Counted from the stretch's first letter, positions 1 to 8,774 are shown. The stretch: 64,000 nt of DNA from Acerihabitans sp047324305 (GCF_047324305.1 NZ_CP178740.1:4526001-4590000), one strand, 5' to 3'. Made by a program: numbers and translations. Notes: a model not told the origin generated them from the sequence alone.

Positions 1-1
1 G

Positions 2-379
2 CAGGGCATCCCCCGCCCGCGGGTCGCGCCCGACCTGGCCGCTATGCTTAACCGCTACGCCTGGCCGGGCAATGTACGCCAGCTGAAAAATGTTTTAACC
101 CGCGCCATGGCCCAGCTGGACGGGGACGAACTGCGCGTCGCCGATATTGATCTGCCGGATTTCGACCTGACGCAGCCCATGGCGGAGGAAATCCTCGACG
201 GGTCCCTGGATGAGATCAGCAAACGCTTCGAACGTTCCGTGCTGACCCGCCTTTACCGAACCTATCCCAGCACGCGCAAACTGGCCAAACGCCTGGGCGT
301 TTCCCATACCGCCATTGCCAATAAGCTGCGCGAATACGGCCTTAGCGCCAAAAAATCCGGCGAAGAGGGCGAAAGCTGA
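2..379 (+). CDS. tyrR: TyrR, aromatic amino acid transcriptional regulator (C-terminal part only)
   Basis: The start lies left of the window, so only the last 125 residues are visible. They hold the end of the sigma-54-type AAA+ ATPase domain (the WPGNVRQL signature), a linker, and a C-terminal Fis-type helix-turn-helix around the YPSTRKLAKRLGVSHTAIAN stretch, which is nearly identical to E. coli TyrR. The family binds TyrR boxes and represses or activates aromatic amino acid synthesis and transport genes in response to tyrosine, phenylalanine and tryptophan. The stop is 95 bp before ycjG. In E. coli tpx lies between tyrR and ycjG; it is missing here. Confidence 0.95.
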   Translation, partial: QGIPRPRVAPDLAAMLNRYAWPGNVRQLKNVLTRAMAQLDGDELRVADIDLPDFDLTQPMAEEILDGSLDEISKRFERSVLTRLYRTYPSTRKLAKRLGVSHTAIANKLREYGLSAKKSGEEGES

Positions 380-474
380 CGCCCGCGCCGCGCCGCGTAA
401 ATATCTTCATGACCTTGTGTTTGCCGGCAGGGTTGTTTAGTTTTGATTTATTATTGCTTATCTAAGGGGTCACA

Positions 475-1443
475 ATGAGAGTAATGCGTTTCTATCCGGA
501 GGCATGGCCGCTGCATACGCCGTTTGTTATTGCGCGCGGCAGCCGTACCGAAGCCCGGGTAGTGGTGGTGGAGATAGAACAGGACGGCGTCCGGGGCATT
601 GGCGAATGCACGCCTTATCCCCGCTATGGCGAAACTGAGCAGTCGGTCATGGAACAGCTCGCCGCCGTGGTTCATCCGGTGGAACAGGATATCACCCGCG
701 ACGTATTACAGCAGCTGTTACCGGCCGGCGCGGCGCGCAACGCCGTCGATTGCGCGCTCTGGGACCTGGAACGCCAGCTGGCCGGCCAAACCCTGGCGCA
801 AAGGGCGGGCGTGGCGCTGCCGGCAACCATCGCCATGGCGCAAACGCTGAGCATCAACGATCCGGAGCGCATGGCCGAGGCGGCGCTGGGTTACTGGCAG
901 GCGGGGGCGCGGCTGCTGAAAATCAAACTTGACGACCGGCTTATCACCGAGCGCATGGTGGCCATCCGCGCCGCAGTGCCGGACGCCACGCTGATTGTCG
1001 ACGCCAACGAAGCCTGGCAACCGGAAGGGCTGGCGTCCCGCAGCCAGCTGCTGGCGGATTTGGGCGTGGCCATGCTCGAACAGCCGCTGCCCGCAGAGCA
1101 GGATGCCGCGCTGCAGCATTTTATCCATCCGCTGCCCATCTGCGCCGACGAAAGCTGCCACACCCGCCAGCAGTTGCCCGCATTACGGGATAATTACGAG
1201 ATGATCAATATCAAGCTGGATAAAACCGGCGGCCTTACCGAAGCCCTGCTGCTGGCGCAACAGGCACGGGAACAGGGTTTCGGCATTATGCTCGGTTGCA
1301 TGCTGTGTACCTCGCGCGCTATCGCCGCCGCGCTGCCGCTGACGCCCGGGGCGCGGTTTATCGATCTCGACGGTCCGACCTGGCTGGCGCTGGATGCCGA
1401 ACCGCACCTCAATTTCGGCTGCGGCTCCATCACCCTGGACTAA
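475..1443 (+). CDS. ycjG: L-Ala-D/L-Glu epimerase
   Basis: Member of the enolase superfamily, muconate-lactonising subgroup, which epimerises L-Ala-D-Glu from recycled murein to L-Ala-L-Glu so that peptidases can degrade it. The 322 residues align end to end with E. coli YcjG. The acid/base pair is visible as Lys151 (LLKIK) and Lys247 (INIKLDK), and the Mg ligands as Asp176 (VDAN), Glu202 (LEQP) and Asp225 (ADES). The ATG is preceded by a purine-rich AGGGG about ten bases upstream. The product acts downstream of murein peptide release, which fits the nearby mpaA and mppA. The gene is convergent with mpaA, and a large repeat element fills the gap between them. Confidence 0.95.
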   Translation: MRVMRFYPEAWPLHTPFVIARGSRTEARVVVVEIEQDGVRGIGECTPYPRYGETEQSVMEQLAAVVHPVEQDITRDVLQQLLPAGAARNAVDCALWDLERQLAGQTLAQRAGVALPATIAMAQTLSINDPERMAEAALGYWQAGARLLKIKLDDRLITERMVAIRAAVPDATLIVDANEAWQPEGLASRSQLLADLGVAMLEQPLPAEQDAALQHFIHPLPICADESCHTRQQLPALRDNYEMINIKLDKTGGLTEALLLAQQAREQGFGIMLGCMLCTSRAIAAALPLTPGARFIDLDGPTWLALDAEPHLNFGCGSITLD

Positions 1444-1560
1444 AATGGCTTCGTCTGCCGTCCGCCGCTCTTTTCGCCAAACTTTGTAAGTGAAGTCACC
1501 AATCGTGGCGGGGGCGCTGGCGGCTGGCGGGGAGGCTTATTTTGTCGCGGCGGGGGCGCA

Positions 1561-1784
1561 TTTGCGGATGGCAAAATGGCTTATGTGGCCGCGGCGGGGG
1601 TTTCATTTGCGGATGGCAAAATGGCCTATGTTGCCGCGGTGGGGGTTTCATATGCGGATGGCAAAACGGCTTATGTGGCCGCGGCAGGGGTTTCATTTGC
1701 GGATGGCAAAATGGCTTATGTTGCCGCGGCGGGGGGTCATTTGCGGAAGGCAAAATGGCTTATGTTGCACCAGTGGGGGTTTCG
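1561..1784 (+). repeat. Tandem array of five 45-bp units (left flank of element 1)
   Basis: Units begin at 1561, 1606, 1651, 1696 and 1740, each starting with TTTGCGGATGGCAAAA or a near variant. The first three steps are exactly 45 bp, the last 44. The fifth unit diverges in its second half into the sequence that joins arm A (GTTTCGCTTGCCGTGCGTGAGG at 1779-1800). Because 45 is divisible by three, all frames stay open through it, but I see no sign of coding use. Confidence 0.9.
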
Positions 1785-2041
1785 CTTGCCGTGCGTGAGG
1801 TGTTCATATGTAGTGCCGGGCGCCGGCAAGCGACAAAGAGGCCGTACCGCGACGGCCTCCTTGACCTCCGCGCGTCCGGCAGGTCGTGCGCCGCTGCGCG
1901 GTGCCCGGCATCACCCATCCCGGCTTGTGGACCGCCCGGTATGCGCTCCCGGCGCAAACCGGACTTTCGCCGCTCCCGGCGGCTCATCCAGCCGTGATGC
2001 GCGCTGCCGGCGCACTCTATGCCGGCACCACGTCAACACCA
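1779..2041 (+). repeat. Arm A of the intergenic repeat family
   Basis: About 260 bp beginning with the junction 22-mer and ending near the CGTCAACACCAT sequence. The first 90 or so bases are almost identical to the reverse complement of arm B. The later part keeps blocks such as GCGCTCCCGGCGCAA and TTTCGCCGCTCCCGGCGGCT. It contains a hairpin at 1835-1845/1852-1862 (AAAGAGGCCGT pairing with ACGGCCTCCTT, one A-C mismatch, six-base loop). Arm C at 33.8 kb is a more diverged relative in the same orientation. Confidence 0.85.
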
Positions 2042-2359
2042 TCGCCTATGAGAATAACAGCGTTTTGGGGTTCCTAGCGGTATGCGCTTACCGGGAAAGG
2101 TCTCAGTATTCATTTTGCTCTAAAGTGTACAGCCTGATGGCTAATGGCTAATGGCTAATGGTTGAAAGCGTAATGCTTACTGTTAAAACTTAAGCTTAAA
2201 GTTGAATGATGACTGCAAGACTGCAAGACTGCATGTCCAACATTTCGTTGTGTCAGCTGCATTCCACAGCAATTGCATCCCATGATGGTCAATCCTATCC
2301 CGACGCCAGTCCCTATCCTAAGCAACAGCGCCGCAGTCACTTCATAAAACGCATGGCCA

Positions 2360-2623
2360 ACAGCGACATGTGGACCGGCATAAAGCGCGCTGACGGCGCC
2401 TGTGACCCCGGCATGAGCCGCCGGGAGCGGCGAAAGGCCAGGTTGCGCCGGGAGCGCTAACCGGGCCGGTGCATAACGGGGGAACTGGCGGCGGAAGGCA
2501 TCGCGTAGCGACGCGCGATCTGCCGGGCGCGCGGAGGTCAAGGAGGCCGTCGCGGTACGGCCTCCTTGTCGCTTGCCGGCGCCCGGCACTACATATGAAC
2601 ACCTCACGCACGGCAAGCGAAAC
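2360..2623 (-). repeat. Arm B of the intergenic repeat family, inverted relative to arm A
   Basis: Read on the minus strand from 2623, this copy follows arm A closely for its first 90 bases and in blocks after that. Its hairpin is perfect: AAGGAGGCCGT at 2540-2550 pairs with ACGGCCTCCTT at 2557-2567 around a six-base loop. Arms A and B together form a long imperfect inverted repeat with a spacer of about 300 bp. The minus-strand 3' half of this arm is shared with partial arm D at about 34.18-34.29 kb. Confidence 0.85.
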
Positions 2624-3020
2624 CTTCGCCAAAGCAACATATGCCCTGGCGCACCCTCACGCACGGCAAGCGAAACCTTCGCCAAAGCAACATATGCCCT
2701 AGCGCACCCTCACGCACGGCAAGCGAAACCTTCGCCAAAGCGACATATGCCCTGGCGCGCCCTAACGCTGGCACCCTCACGCACGGCAAGCGAAACCTTC
2801 GCCAAAGCGACATATGCCCTGGCGCACCCTGACGCTGGCACCCTCACGCACGGCAAGCGAAACCTTCGCCGAGGCGACATATGCCCTGGCGCGCCCTAAC
2901 GCTGGCACCCTCACGCACGGCAAGCGAAACCTTCGCCAAAGCGACATATGCCCTGGCGCGCCCTAACGCTGGCACCCTCACGCACGGCAAGCGAAACCCC
3001 CGCCGCAGCGACATCACCAT
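2603..3020 (-). repeat. Tandem array of seven 53/67-bp units (right flank of element 1)
   Basis: The sequence CTCACGCACGGCAAGCGAAACC recurs starting at 2603, 2656, 2709, 2776, 2843, 2910 and 2977. The first two steps are 53 bp and the next four 67 bp; the longer units gain a 14-bp insert (roughly CTAACGCTGGCACC). The unit is the reverse complement of the sequence that ends the left array, so the two arrays point inward at the arms. The sequence between the 22-mers is itself repeated, unlike CRISPR spacers. The last copy (from 2977) has a diverged tail. Confidence 0.9.
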
Positions 3021-3194
3021 GGCGACATTCATCTTCACGTAAGCCCAATATTACCAGGACGGCGATCGCCAAACCTACACAAGACGTGTTAAAGGGACAC
3101 CGTGCCGATGGGGTCGAATCGGGCGTGGTTTTCCCGTCCGCTCGAACACCCATGGCAGGGTATGGCCGCCGATACCGGACTTAAAACCGGCTGG

Positions 3195-3926
3195 TTAAAG
3201 GATAAGCGTCTCGCGCCCGGCATTCCCATCGTAGTTCAGCAGCTCAACCAGCGCCGCCAGGTAACGATCGGTGGCGGCGTCGGCCGACACGGCGGGAAGC
3301 TCGGCGGTAATACAGGGCAGACCACGATCTGAGCACCAACTCCCGAACGAACCCGGCGTCTCGTAGCCCACGCTTGTCACCAAGGGCAGCGCCAGCCGCG
3401 CCGCCAGCCAGGCGCCCAAAGGCGATGGCACGGCCTCTTCCACGCAGGCCAGCGGCTCATGAAAAGACGCCACCCAGGCGGGGGCGAGTCGCGCCACCAA
3501 TCGGCATAACGCCGCCGTTTCCGGCTCCGAGCCCGGTCCGGCGCCGGTGGACAGCAAGACATCCCGCTCCGCCGCGCTGCTGGTCCAACGGTACACCGTC
3601 TCCTCCGGTCGCCAGTTGGCGGCGGGAAAATTGCGGTTCAGGTCCACGCCGTTAGCATTAGCCCGCAATCCCAATTGGCAGCCGTCCGGATTTACCGCCA
3701 GGATCACATGATGACGCGCAGGATGGCCAAGCGTGCGCAGCGCGCACGACAGCGCCACCACGCTTGCGGTTTCGTCGCCATGGGTACCGGCGATAATCAA
3801 CCCGGTATCCGGGGCTGGGGCGGCGGCCGGGAAAAAAAGCAACGGCGCGCCCAGCACCGACCGGCCGTAGGGCTCGCCCAGGGAAGGCAGCTTTCCCCGC
3901 CGCGCGCGTGGTTGAAATAACTCCAT
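3195..3926 (-). CDS. mpaA: Murein peptide amidase A
   Basis: Zinc carboxypeptidase of the M14 family that cleaves the gamma-D-Glu-diaminopimelate bond of murein tripeptides in the cytoplasm. The 243 residues match E. coli MpaA along their length. Zinc ligands His49 and Glu52 are in the THGDE motif and the third ligand is the His in SFHEPLAC. The substrate-binding segment LRANANGVDLNRNFPAANW is intact, and the general base is the Glu in CITAELP. Divergent from mppA, whose product binds the same tripeptide on import, with a 141-bp shared upstream region. The 3' end abuts repeat element 1. Confidence 0.95.
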   Translation of the reverse strand: MELFQPRARRGKLPSLGEPYGRSVLGAPLLFFPAAAPAPDTGLIIAGTHGDETASVVALSCALRTLGHPARHHVILAVNPDGCQLGLRANANGVDLNRNFPAANWRPEETVYRWTSSAAERDVLLSTGAGPGSEPETAALCRLVARLAPAWVASFHEPLACVEEAVPSPLGAWLAARLALPLVTSVGYETPGSFGSWCSDRGLPCITAELPAVSADAATDRYLAALVELLNYDGNAGRETLIL

Positions 3927-4067
3927 ACTGTTTCCTGACCGAAAATAATACGTTACATTGATTCATCTACTTTAGCGCAAAACGTCCGGCGTTATTATCC
4001 CTGGCAGGAAAAACACCGGGAAAGCGCCGGGCCGCTCTGCACCGGTTACGATAACAAGGATAATGCC

Positions 4068-5684
4068 ATGCCGCGTTTCAACCCTACCTTATGTGCGTCG
4101 TTTATTATCGCCCTGAGCGGCAATCTCTGGGCCGCCACGGTACCCGAAGGCACGCAGCTGGCCGAACAGCAGCACATCGTGCGCCATATCAAAGATGAAC
4201 CGGCTTCCCTCGATCCGATCAAAGTGGTCGGCCTGCCCGAAGCCCAAGTGGTGCGCGATCTGTTTGAAGGACTGGTCAATGAGGACGCCAAGGGCAATCT
4301 TATCCCGGGGGTGGCGACCCGCTGGCAAACCAACGATAACCGCACGTTTATTTTCCACCTGCGCCACGACGCGCGCTGGTCAAACGGTGACCCTGTCACG
4401 GCAAATGATTTTGTCTACAGCTGGCGGCGTCTCGCCGACCCGAAAAACCTGTCCTCCTTCGCCTGGTTCGCCGAACTGGCCGGCCTGGAAAACGCAGCAG
4501 ACATCACCGCCGGGAAACTTCCCGCAGAACGGCTTGGGGTCAGCGCGCCGGATGATTACACCCTGAAGGTGCAACTCAGCAAACCGGTGCCGTATTTTGC
4601 CAGCCTGACCGCCAATTTCAGCCTGTTCCCGGTGCATCGCGCCACGGTGGAAAAATACGGCAACGACTGGACCAAGGTCGGCAACCTGGTGGGCAACGGC
4701 GCCTTCGCCCTGCACGAGAGGGTCGTAAATGAAAAAATCGTCCTCACGCCCAATGAACATTACTGGGATCATCAGCATACGGTATTGACCCAGGTAACCT
4801 TTATTCCGCTCAATCAGGAATCGTCCGCCCTGAATCGCTACCTGGCCAACGATATTGATATCACCGAATCCTTCCCCAAAAACCGCTACCAGCAGTTGCT
4901 AAAGGATATTCCCGGCCAGGTTTATACCCCGGACCAGTTGGGCACCTACTATTACGCGTTCAACACCCGGCGCGCGCCCACCGACGATGTGCGGGTGCGC
5001 AAGGCGCTGTCCTATGCCATTGATCGTAAAATTATCGCCGAAAAAGTGGTCGGCACCGGCGAAAAACCCGCCTGGCATTTTACCCCGGATGTCACCGCGG
5101 GTTTCACGCCGCAGCAGAATTTCCTGCAGCGGCATTCCCAGGAAGAGCTGGACGCCGAGGCAAAAGTGCTGATGAAAGCGGCGGGCTACGGCCCGGAGAA
5201 ACCGCTGACCCTGAGCCTGCTGTATAACACGTCGGAAAGTCACGAAAAAATCGCTATCGCCGTGGCCTCGATGTGGAAGAAAAAGCTGGGGGTAAACGTC
5301 AAGCTGGAGAACCAGGAATGGAAAACCTATATCGACAGCCGCAATACCGGTAACTTTGACGTGGTGCGCGCTTCCTGGGTAGGGGATTACAACGAGCCTT
5401 CCACCTTCCTGTCATTATTGACCGCCACCCATAGCGGCAATATCGCCAAGTTTAATGATCCCGCCTATGATCGCCTGCTCGCCGAGGCCAGCCGGCAAAC
5501 CAATCCGCAGCGCCTCAGCGCGGATTACAATAAAGCGGAAGATATGATAGCCGAGCAAGCGCCGATTGCGCCCATTTACCAATATACCAACGGCCGTTTG
5601 ATCAAACCCTGGGTGCAGGGGTATCCGATAACCAATCCGGAAGATGTGGCTTATAGCCAGACGATGTATATCCTCAGGCACTAA
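4068..5684 (+). CDS. mppA: Murein tripeptide-binding periplasmic protein MppA
   Basis: Family 5 solute-binding protein (OppA relative) that delivers L-Ala-gamma-D-Glu-meso-Dap to the Opp permease. It has 538 residues against 537 in E. coli. An N-terminal signal peptide is visible (residues 1 to about 22, ending LWA before ATVPEG). The body shares long identities with MppA, for example HIKDEPASLDP, DFVYSWRRL, YTNGRLIKPW and the C-terminal TMYILRH. The RBS AAGGA precedes the ATG. MppA rather than OppA is favoured by synteny with mpaA and ycjG, which process the imported tripeptide. Confidence 0.93.
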   Translation: MPRFNPTLCASFIIALSGNLWAATVPEGTQLAEQQHIVRHIKDEPASLDPIKVVGLPEAQVVRDLFEGLVNEDAKGNLIPGVATRWQTNDNRTFIFHLRHDARWSNGDPVTANDFVYSWRRLADPKNLSSFAWFAELAGLENAADITAGKLPAERLGVSAPDDYTLKVQLSKPVPYFASLTANFSLFPVHRATVEKYGNDWTKVGNLVGNGAFALHERVVNEKIVLTPNEHYWDHQHTVLTQVTFIPLNQESSALNRYLANDIDITESFPKNRYQQLLKDIPGQVYTPDQLGTYYYAFNTRRAPTDDVRVRKALSYAIDRKIIAEKVVGTGEKPAWHFTPDVTAGFTPQQNFLQRHSQEELDAEAKVLMKAAGYGPEKPLTLSLLYNTSESHEKIAIAVASMWKKKLGVNVKLENQEWKTYIDSRNTGNFDVVRASWVGDYNEPSTFLSLLTATHSGNIAKFNDPAYDRLLAEASRQTNPQRLSADYNKAEDMIAEQAPIAPIYQYTNGRLIKPWVQGYPITNPEDVAYSQTMYILRH

Positions 5685-5734
5685 GTCCGCGCCGTTGCTT
5701 TATCACTGTCCGCCGCTTGGCGCATAGCCCTGTT

Positions 5735-5757
5735 AACCCGCTGAAGTTCTGCGGGTT
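5735..5757 (+). terminator. Possible terminator hairpin downstream of mppA
   Basis: AACCCGC (5735-5741) pairs with GCGGGTT (5751-5757) around a nine-base loop, 50 bp after the mppA stop. The following bases are only moderately T-rich. The rest of the 355-bp gap to 6040 contains no convincing gene; its last 100 bases are AT-rich and presumably carry the promoter of the next gene. Confidence 0.45.
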
Positions 5758-6039
5758 ATTGCTCTTCGTCGCGCTATATTATTTTGCTGGACGGCATCTG
5801 CCGTCGCCGTCAACGCCTTTTTGGGGCAAAGACGCGGACGGTATTTCTGACGGATTTTGCGGACTCCGCTTGTCGCGCATGGCCTGGAAATTCCGCGGTC
5901 TATCCCTGCGGCTTGTCCGGGTGGGGTTATTAATTGCAAATTACATTAATTAGTTTAATACTTAACTGAAATTCCCTGCCTCCTGCGCATAACAGTACGC
6001 CGTCGCAGCTGATGTAAAACCTGTAAAATCAAGGAATAG

Positions 6040-7605
6040 ATGGATTATTCGCCGAATGGTGCCTTACGCCTGCTGCATAAGGTCGTCAATCATGCTTCGC
6101 TGCTGATCCATGCCGCTATTTTTATTGTGGTGGTGGCCTGCGCCATTATTTTCCTTGATACCTGGCAAATCTGGAATGCGCATGGGCGCGATCTGGTGAA
6201 TGCCGAACAAGATTCCGCCAATCTGTCGCGCGCCCTTTCCCAGCATGCGGAAGACACCTTTTTGCAGGTGGATATTACGCTGCAGGATTTGATGGAACGC
6301 CTGGACACGGACGGCCTGTCGCAGGCGCGGCTGCCGCGCCTGCAAAAAGTCATGAGTGAGCAGCTTAAACTCCTGCCGCAGCTGCACGGCGGGTTTATTT
6401 ATGACGCCCAGGGGCACTGGCTGGTGACGGCTTCGGGTATTATTCCGCCTCATGCCAATAATGCGGATCGCGAATATTTCAAATATCACCAAGCTCATAA
6501 TGACAATCGCTTATATATAGGCAAGGTGATCCGCAGCCGATCCACCGGCGATCTGGTCATTCCGGTGTCGCACCGGATAAATAACCAGGACGGCAGCTTC
6601 GGCGGCGTGGCGCTGGCGACGGTCTATGTCAGCTATTTCCAGGAGTATTACAATCATTTCGCCATCGACAATGACACCGCCCTGGTATTAATGCTGGCCG
6701 ATGGCACCATTTTATATCGCCGGCCTTATGAGGAAAGCGCCATCGGCCGGAGCATGGCCAAAAGCACGCTGTTTACCGATGTGTTGCCGCGGGCCAAATC
6801 CGGCAATGCAACGATTATTTCTTATTACGATAAGGTGGAACGCATCTTCGGCTATTCCAAGCTGGATCAGTATCCGCTGGTCATCGCGGCGGGTTTGTCT
6901 AAAAAGGAAGTTTTGCGTGGCTGGCTTACCGACAGTATTATTTTTGCGGCGGGCGGGGCGGGGATCCTGATCATTTTAACCCTGCTGGCATGGGCGCTGC
7001 TGCGGCAAATTAACTTCAGCCTGCGCTCGGAAAAAGACCTGCTTATCGCCCGGGACTTATTGACGGAATTAAATCAAAAGCTGGCTGTTCAGGCCCTGCA
7101 TGACGGTCTTACCGGCCTCGCCAATAGGCGCCAGTTTGATATCGTGCTGCAAAATGAGATGCAGCGCGCCTGTCGCGACCTGACGCCGTTGGGGCTGATC
7201 CTGCTCGATATCGACTTATTTAAAAAATATAACGATATCTACGGCCATGTCTCGGGGGATGAATGTTTGCAGCGGGTAGGACAAACGCTGCTGGCGCTGC
7301 CGCGCCGGGTGAACGATCTGGTGGCGCGTTACGGCGGGGAAGAGTTCGCCGTTATTCTGCCCGGCACGGATCTCGCCGGCGCGCGTACGTTTGCCGAGAC
7401 GGTGGTCAGGGCGGTGCATGAATTGCAAATCCCCCATGACGCCAGCCCCTTTGGCGTGGTGACAATCAGCGCCGGCGCCCACGCCGCCATGCCGGTGAGA
7501 CCGGAAGATACGCCCGCCGCATTTATCCGCAGCGCCGATGCCGCGCTGTACGCGGCCAAAAGCCGGGGCAAAAACCGCGTATGCGACGTCCGTCCGCGCG
7601 CATAG
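6040..7605 (+). CDS. Membrane-bound CACHE-GGDEF diguanylate cyclase
   Basis: 521 residues. A membrane segment near residues 18-41 is followed by a periplasmic dCACHE/PDC-type sensor (about 45-290, with the AGLSKKEVLRGW end typical of these domains). A second membrane segment lies at about 297-322 and a GGDEF domain at about 355-515. The active-site loop is GGEEF (432-436). The inhibitory I-site RVND (423-426) stands five residues before it, so the enzyme should make c-di-GMP and be feedback-inhibited. It sits next to zntB, where E. coli has dgcM, but DgcM is a PAS-GGDEF protein without this periplasmic sensor. The ligand cannot be predicted. Confidence 0.9.
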   Translation: MDYSPNGALRLLHKVVNHASLLIHAAIFIVVVACAIIFLDTWQIWNAHGRDLVNAEQDSANLSRALSQHAEDTFLQVDITLQDLMERLDTDGLSQARLPRLQKVMSEQLKLLPQLHGGFIYDAQGHWLVTASGIIPPHANNADREYFKYHQAHNDNRLYIGKVIRSRSTGDLVIPVSHRINNQDGSFGGVALATVYVSYFQEYYNHFAIDNDTALVLMLADGTILYRRPYEESAIGRSMAKSTLFTDVLPRAKSGNATIISYYDKVERIFGYSKLDQYPLVIAAGLSKKEVLRGWLTDSIIFAAGGAGILIILTLLAWALLRQINFSLRSEKDLLIARDLLTELNQKLAVQALHDGLTGLANRRQFDIVLQNEMQRACRDLTPLGLILLDIDLFKKYNDIYGHVSGDECLQRVGQTLLALPRRVNDLVARYGGEEFAVILPGTDLAGARTFAETVVRAVHELQIPHDASPFGVVTISAGAHAAMPVRPEDTPAAFIRSADAALYAAKSRGKNRVCDVRPRA

Positions 7606-7722
7606 CGGGGGTGCCGGCATCACGTGCTGTAACCTCGAGGTTTTATAATTCTTTATATCTTCCCGTTTGGCGCTAGACTTGACATCAATCCGTGCCGAAT
7701 CGTGCCGAATAAGGAAAAAAAG

Positions 7723-8706
7723 TTGGAAGTACTCGATCGTGAAGCCTTGCATATCAACGGCGTGGTCTACGCCGGACAATTAGACGGCCAGGGCGGCATT
7801 ACGCCTATCGAGGCCTCGGACATTGCGCATTGCCTCCATCCCTGTTGGCTGCACCTGGATACGGAACATCAGGCCAGCATGGAATGGCTGGCCACATCGC
7901 CGCTGATACCCGATCCGGTGCGCGAATCGCTGGCCGGCAACAGCACGCGGCCGCGGGTTAACCGCATTCCCGAAGGCGCGCTGATAATTTTGCGCAGCAT
8001 TAACTTCAATACCGAGGAATACCCGGAAGAGCTGATTGTCCTGCGTATCTATATCACGGAAAAACTGATCGTCACCACCCGTAACCAGCCGATCCAGGCG
8101 GTGGAGGAGATGCTTGACGAATTGCAGAAAAAACAGGGGCCGGTGGACAGCGGCAACTGGCTGGTGGATATGTGCGATACCCTGACCGATCACACCAGCG
8201 AGTTTATTGAAGATATGCATGACCGCATCATCGTATTGGAAAACGATCTGCTGGACCAGCAGATCCCGCCGCGCGGCCAGCTGTCGAAACTGCGCAAGCA
8301 GCTGATTGTCCTGCGGCGCTATATGGCGCCGCAGCGCGATGTCTTCGCCCGCCTGGCCAGCGAGCATTTGCCCTGGATGGGGGATGACGACCGCAGGCGC
8401 ATGCAGGATATCGCCGATCGCCTGGGGCGCGGCATCGACGATATCGACGGCGGTATTGCCCGCACGGCGGTGATTGCCGATGAAATTAACTGGATTACCG
8501 CCGAGTCGATAAACCGCCGCGGTTATACCATGTCGCTGATGGCCATGGTTTTCCTGCCGACCACCTTTCTTACCGGTTTGTTTGGCGTCAACCTGGGCGG
8601 CATCCCCGGCGGCAATATGCGTTATGGTTTCAGTATCTTCTGCCTGGCGTTAATTATCTTGGTGCTTTGTGTGGCGCTATGGTTAAAACGGCGTAAATGG
8701 TTATAG
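7723..8706 (+). CDS. zntB: Zinc transport protein ZntB
   Basis: CorA-family transporter for zinc, a homopentamer with a large cytoplasmic N-terminal domain and two C-terminal membrane helices. The GVN signature is seen as FGVNLGG between them. I place the start at TTG 7723. This gives 327 residues, exactly the E. coli length, and aligns without gaps from the first residue (MEVLDRE.. against MEAIKGS..), with AAGGA seven bases upstream. An in-frame GTG at 7702 would add seven residues, but its sequence overlaps that RBS. Family work supports proton-coupled zinc import; older literature proposed efflux. Confidence 0.93.
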   Translation: MEVLDREALHINGVVYAGQLDGQGGITPIEASDIAHCLHPCWLHLDTEHQASMEWLATSPLIPDPVRESLAGNSTRPRVNRIPEGALIILRSINFNTEEYPEELIVLRIYITEKLIVTTRNQPIQAVEEMLDELQKKQGPVDSGNWLVDMCDTLTDHTSEFIEDMHDRIIVLENDLLDQQIPPRGQLSKLRKQLIVLRRYMAPQRDVFARLASEHLPWMGDDDRRRMQDIADRLGRGIDDIDGGIARTAVIADEINWITAESINRRGYTMSLMAMVFLPTTFLTGLFGVNLGGIPGGNMRYGFSIFCLALIILVLCVALWLKRRKWL

Positions 8707-8774
8707 CCATATGCATAGCGTGGCGGCGATGCGCGGCAAAATTTACGCAAAAAACGCAAAAAAGCCGGCTAATA

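Larger units (their letters stand above)
1501..3021. repeat. Composite inverted-repeat element 1 (array - arm A - spacer - arm B - array)
   Basis: This gene-free stretch lies between the convergent ycjG and mpaA. Reading inward from the left, there is a 45-bp tandem array, then an arm of about 260 bp (A), a spacer of about 300 bp, an inverted copy of the arm (B), and a second tandem array in inverted orientation. Both arrays end on the same 22-bp sequence (1779-1800 and its complement 2602-2623) where they join the arms. The spacer (about 2042-2359) has AT-rich unique sequence with two micro-repeats, a 7-bp unit three times at 2137-2161 and an 8-bp unit three times at 2211-2234. Several frames are open across the arms, but this follows from repeat composition; no start site or family match supports a protein. 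A second, shorter element occurs at 33.7-34.3 kb. Confidence 0.85.

Noticed and set aside
1542..2151. Open frames of 151-191 codons across the left array and arm A (and similar frames on the other strand and in arms B and C)
   Set aside because: All frames are open because the units are multiples of three and GC-rich. The same DNA is open in several frames at once, lacks RBS signals, and the copies differ by frame-breaking indels.
2603..3020. CRISPR-like regular repeats of a 22-mer
   Set aside because: The sequence between copies is itself repeated rather than unique, the spacing is of two sizes, and no cas genes are nearby.
5717..5953. 78-codon frame after mppA
   Set aside because: It contains the terminator-like hairpin, has no RBS and matches nothing. 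It is treated as intergenic.
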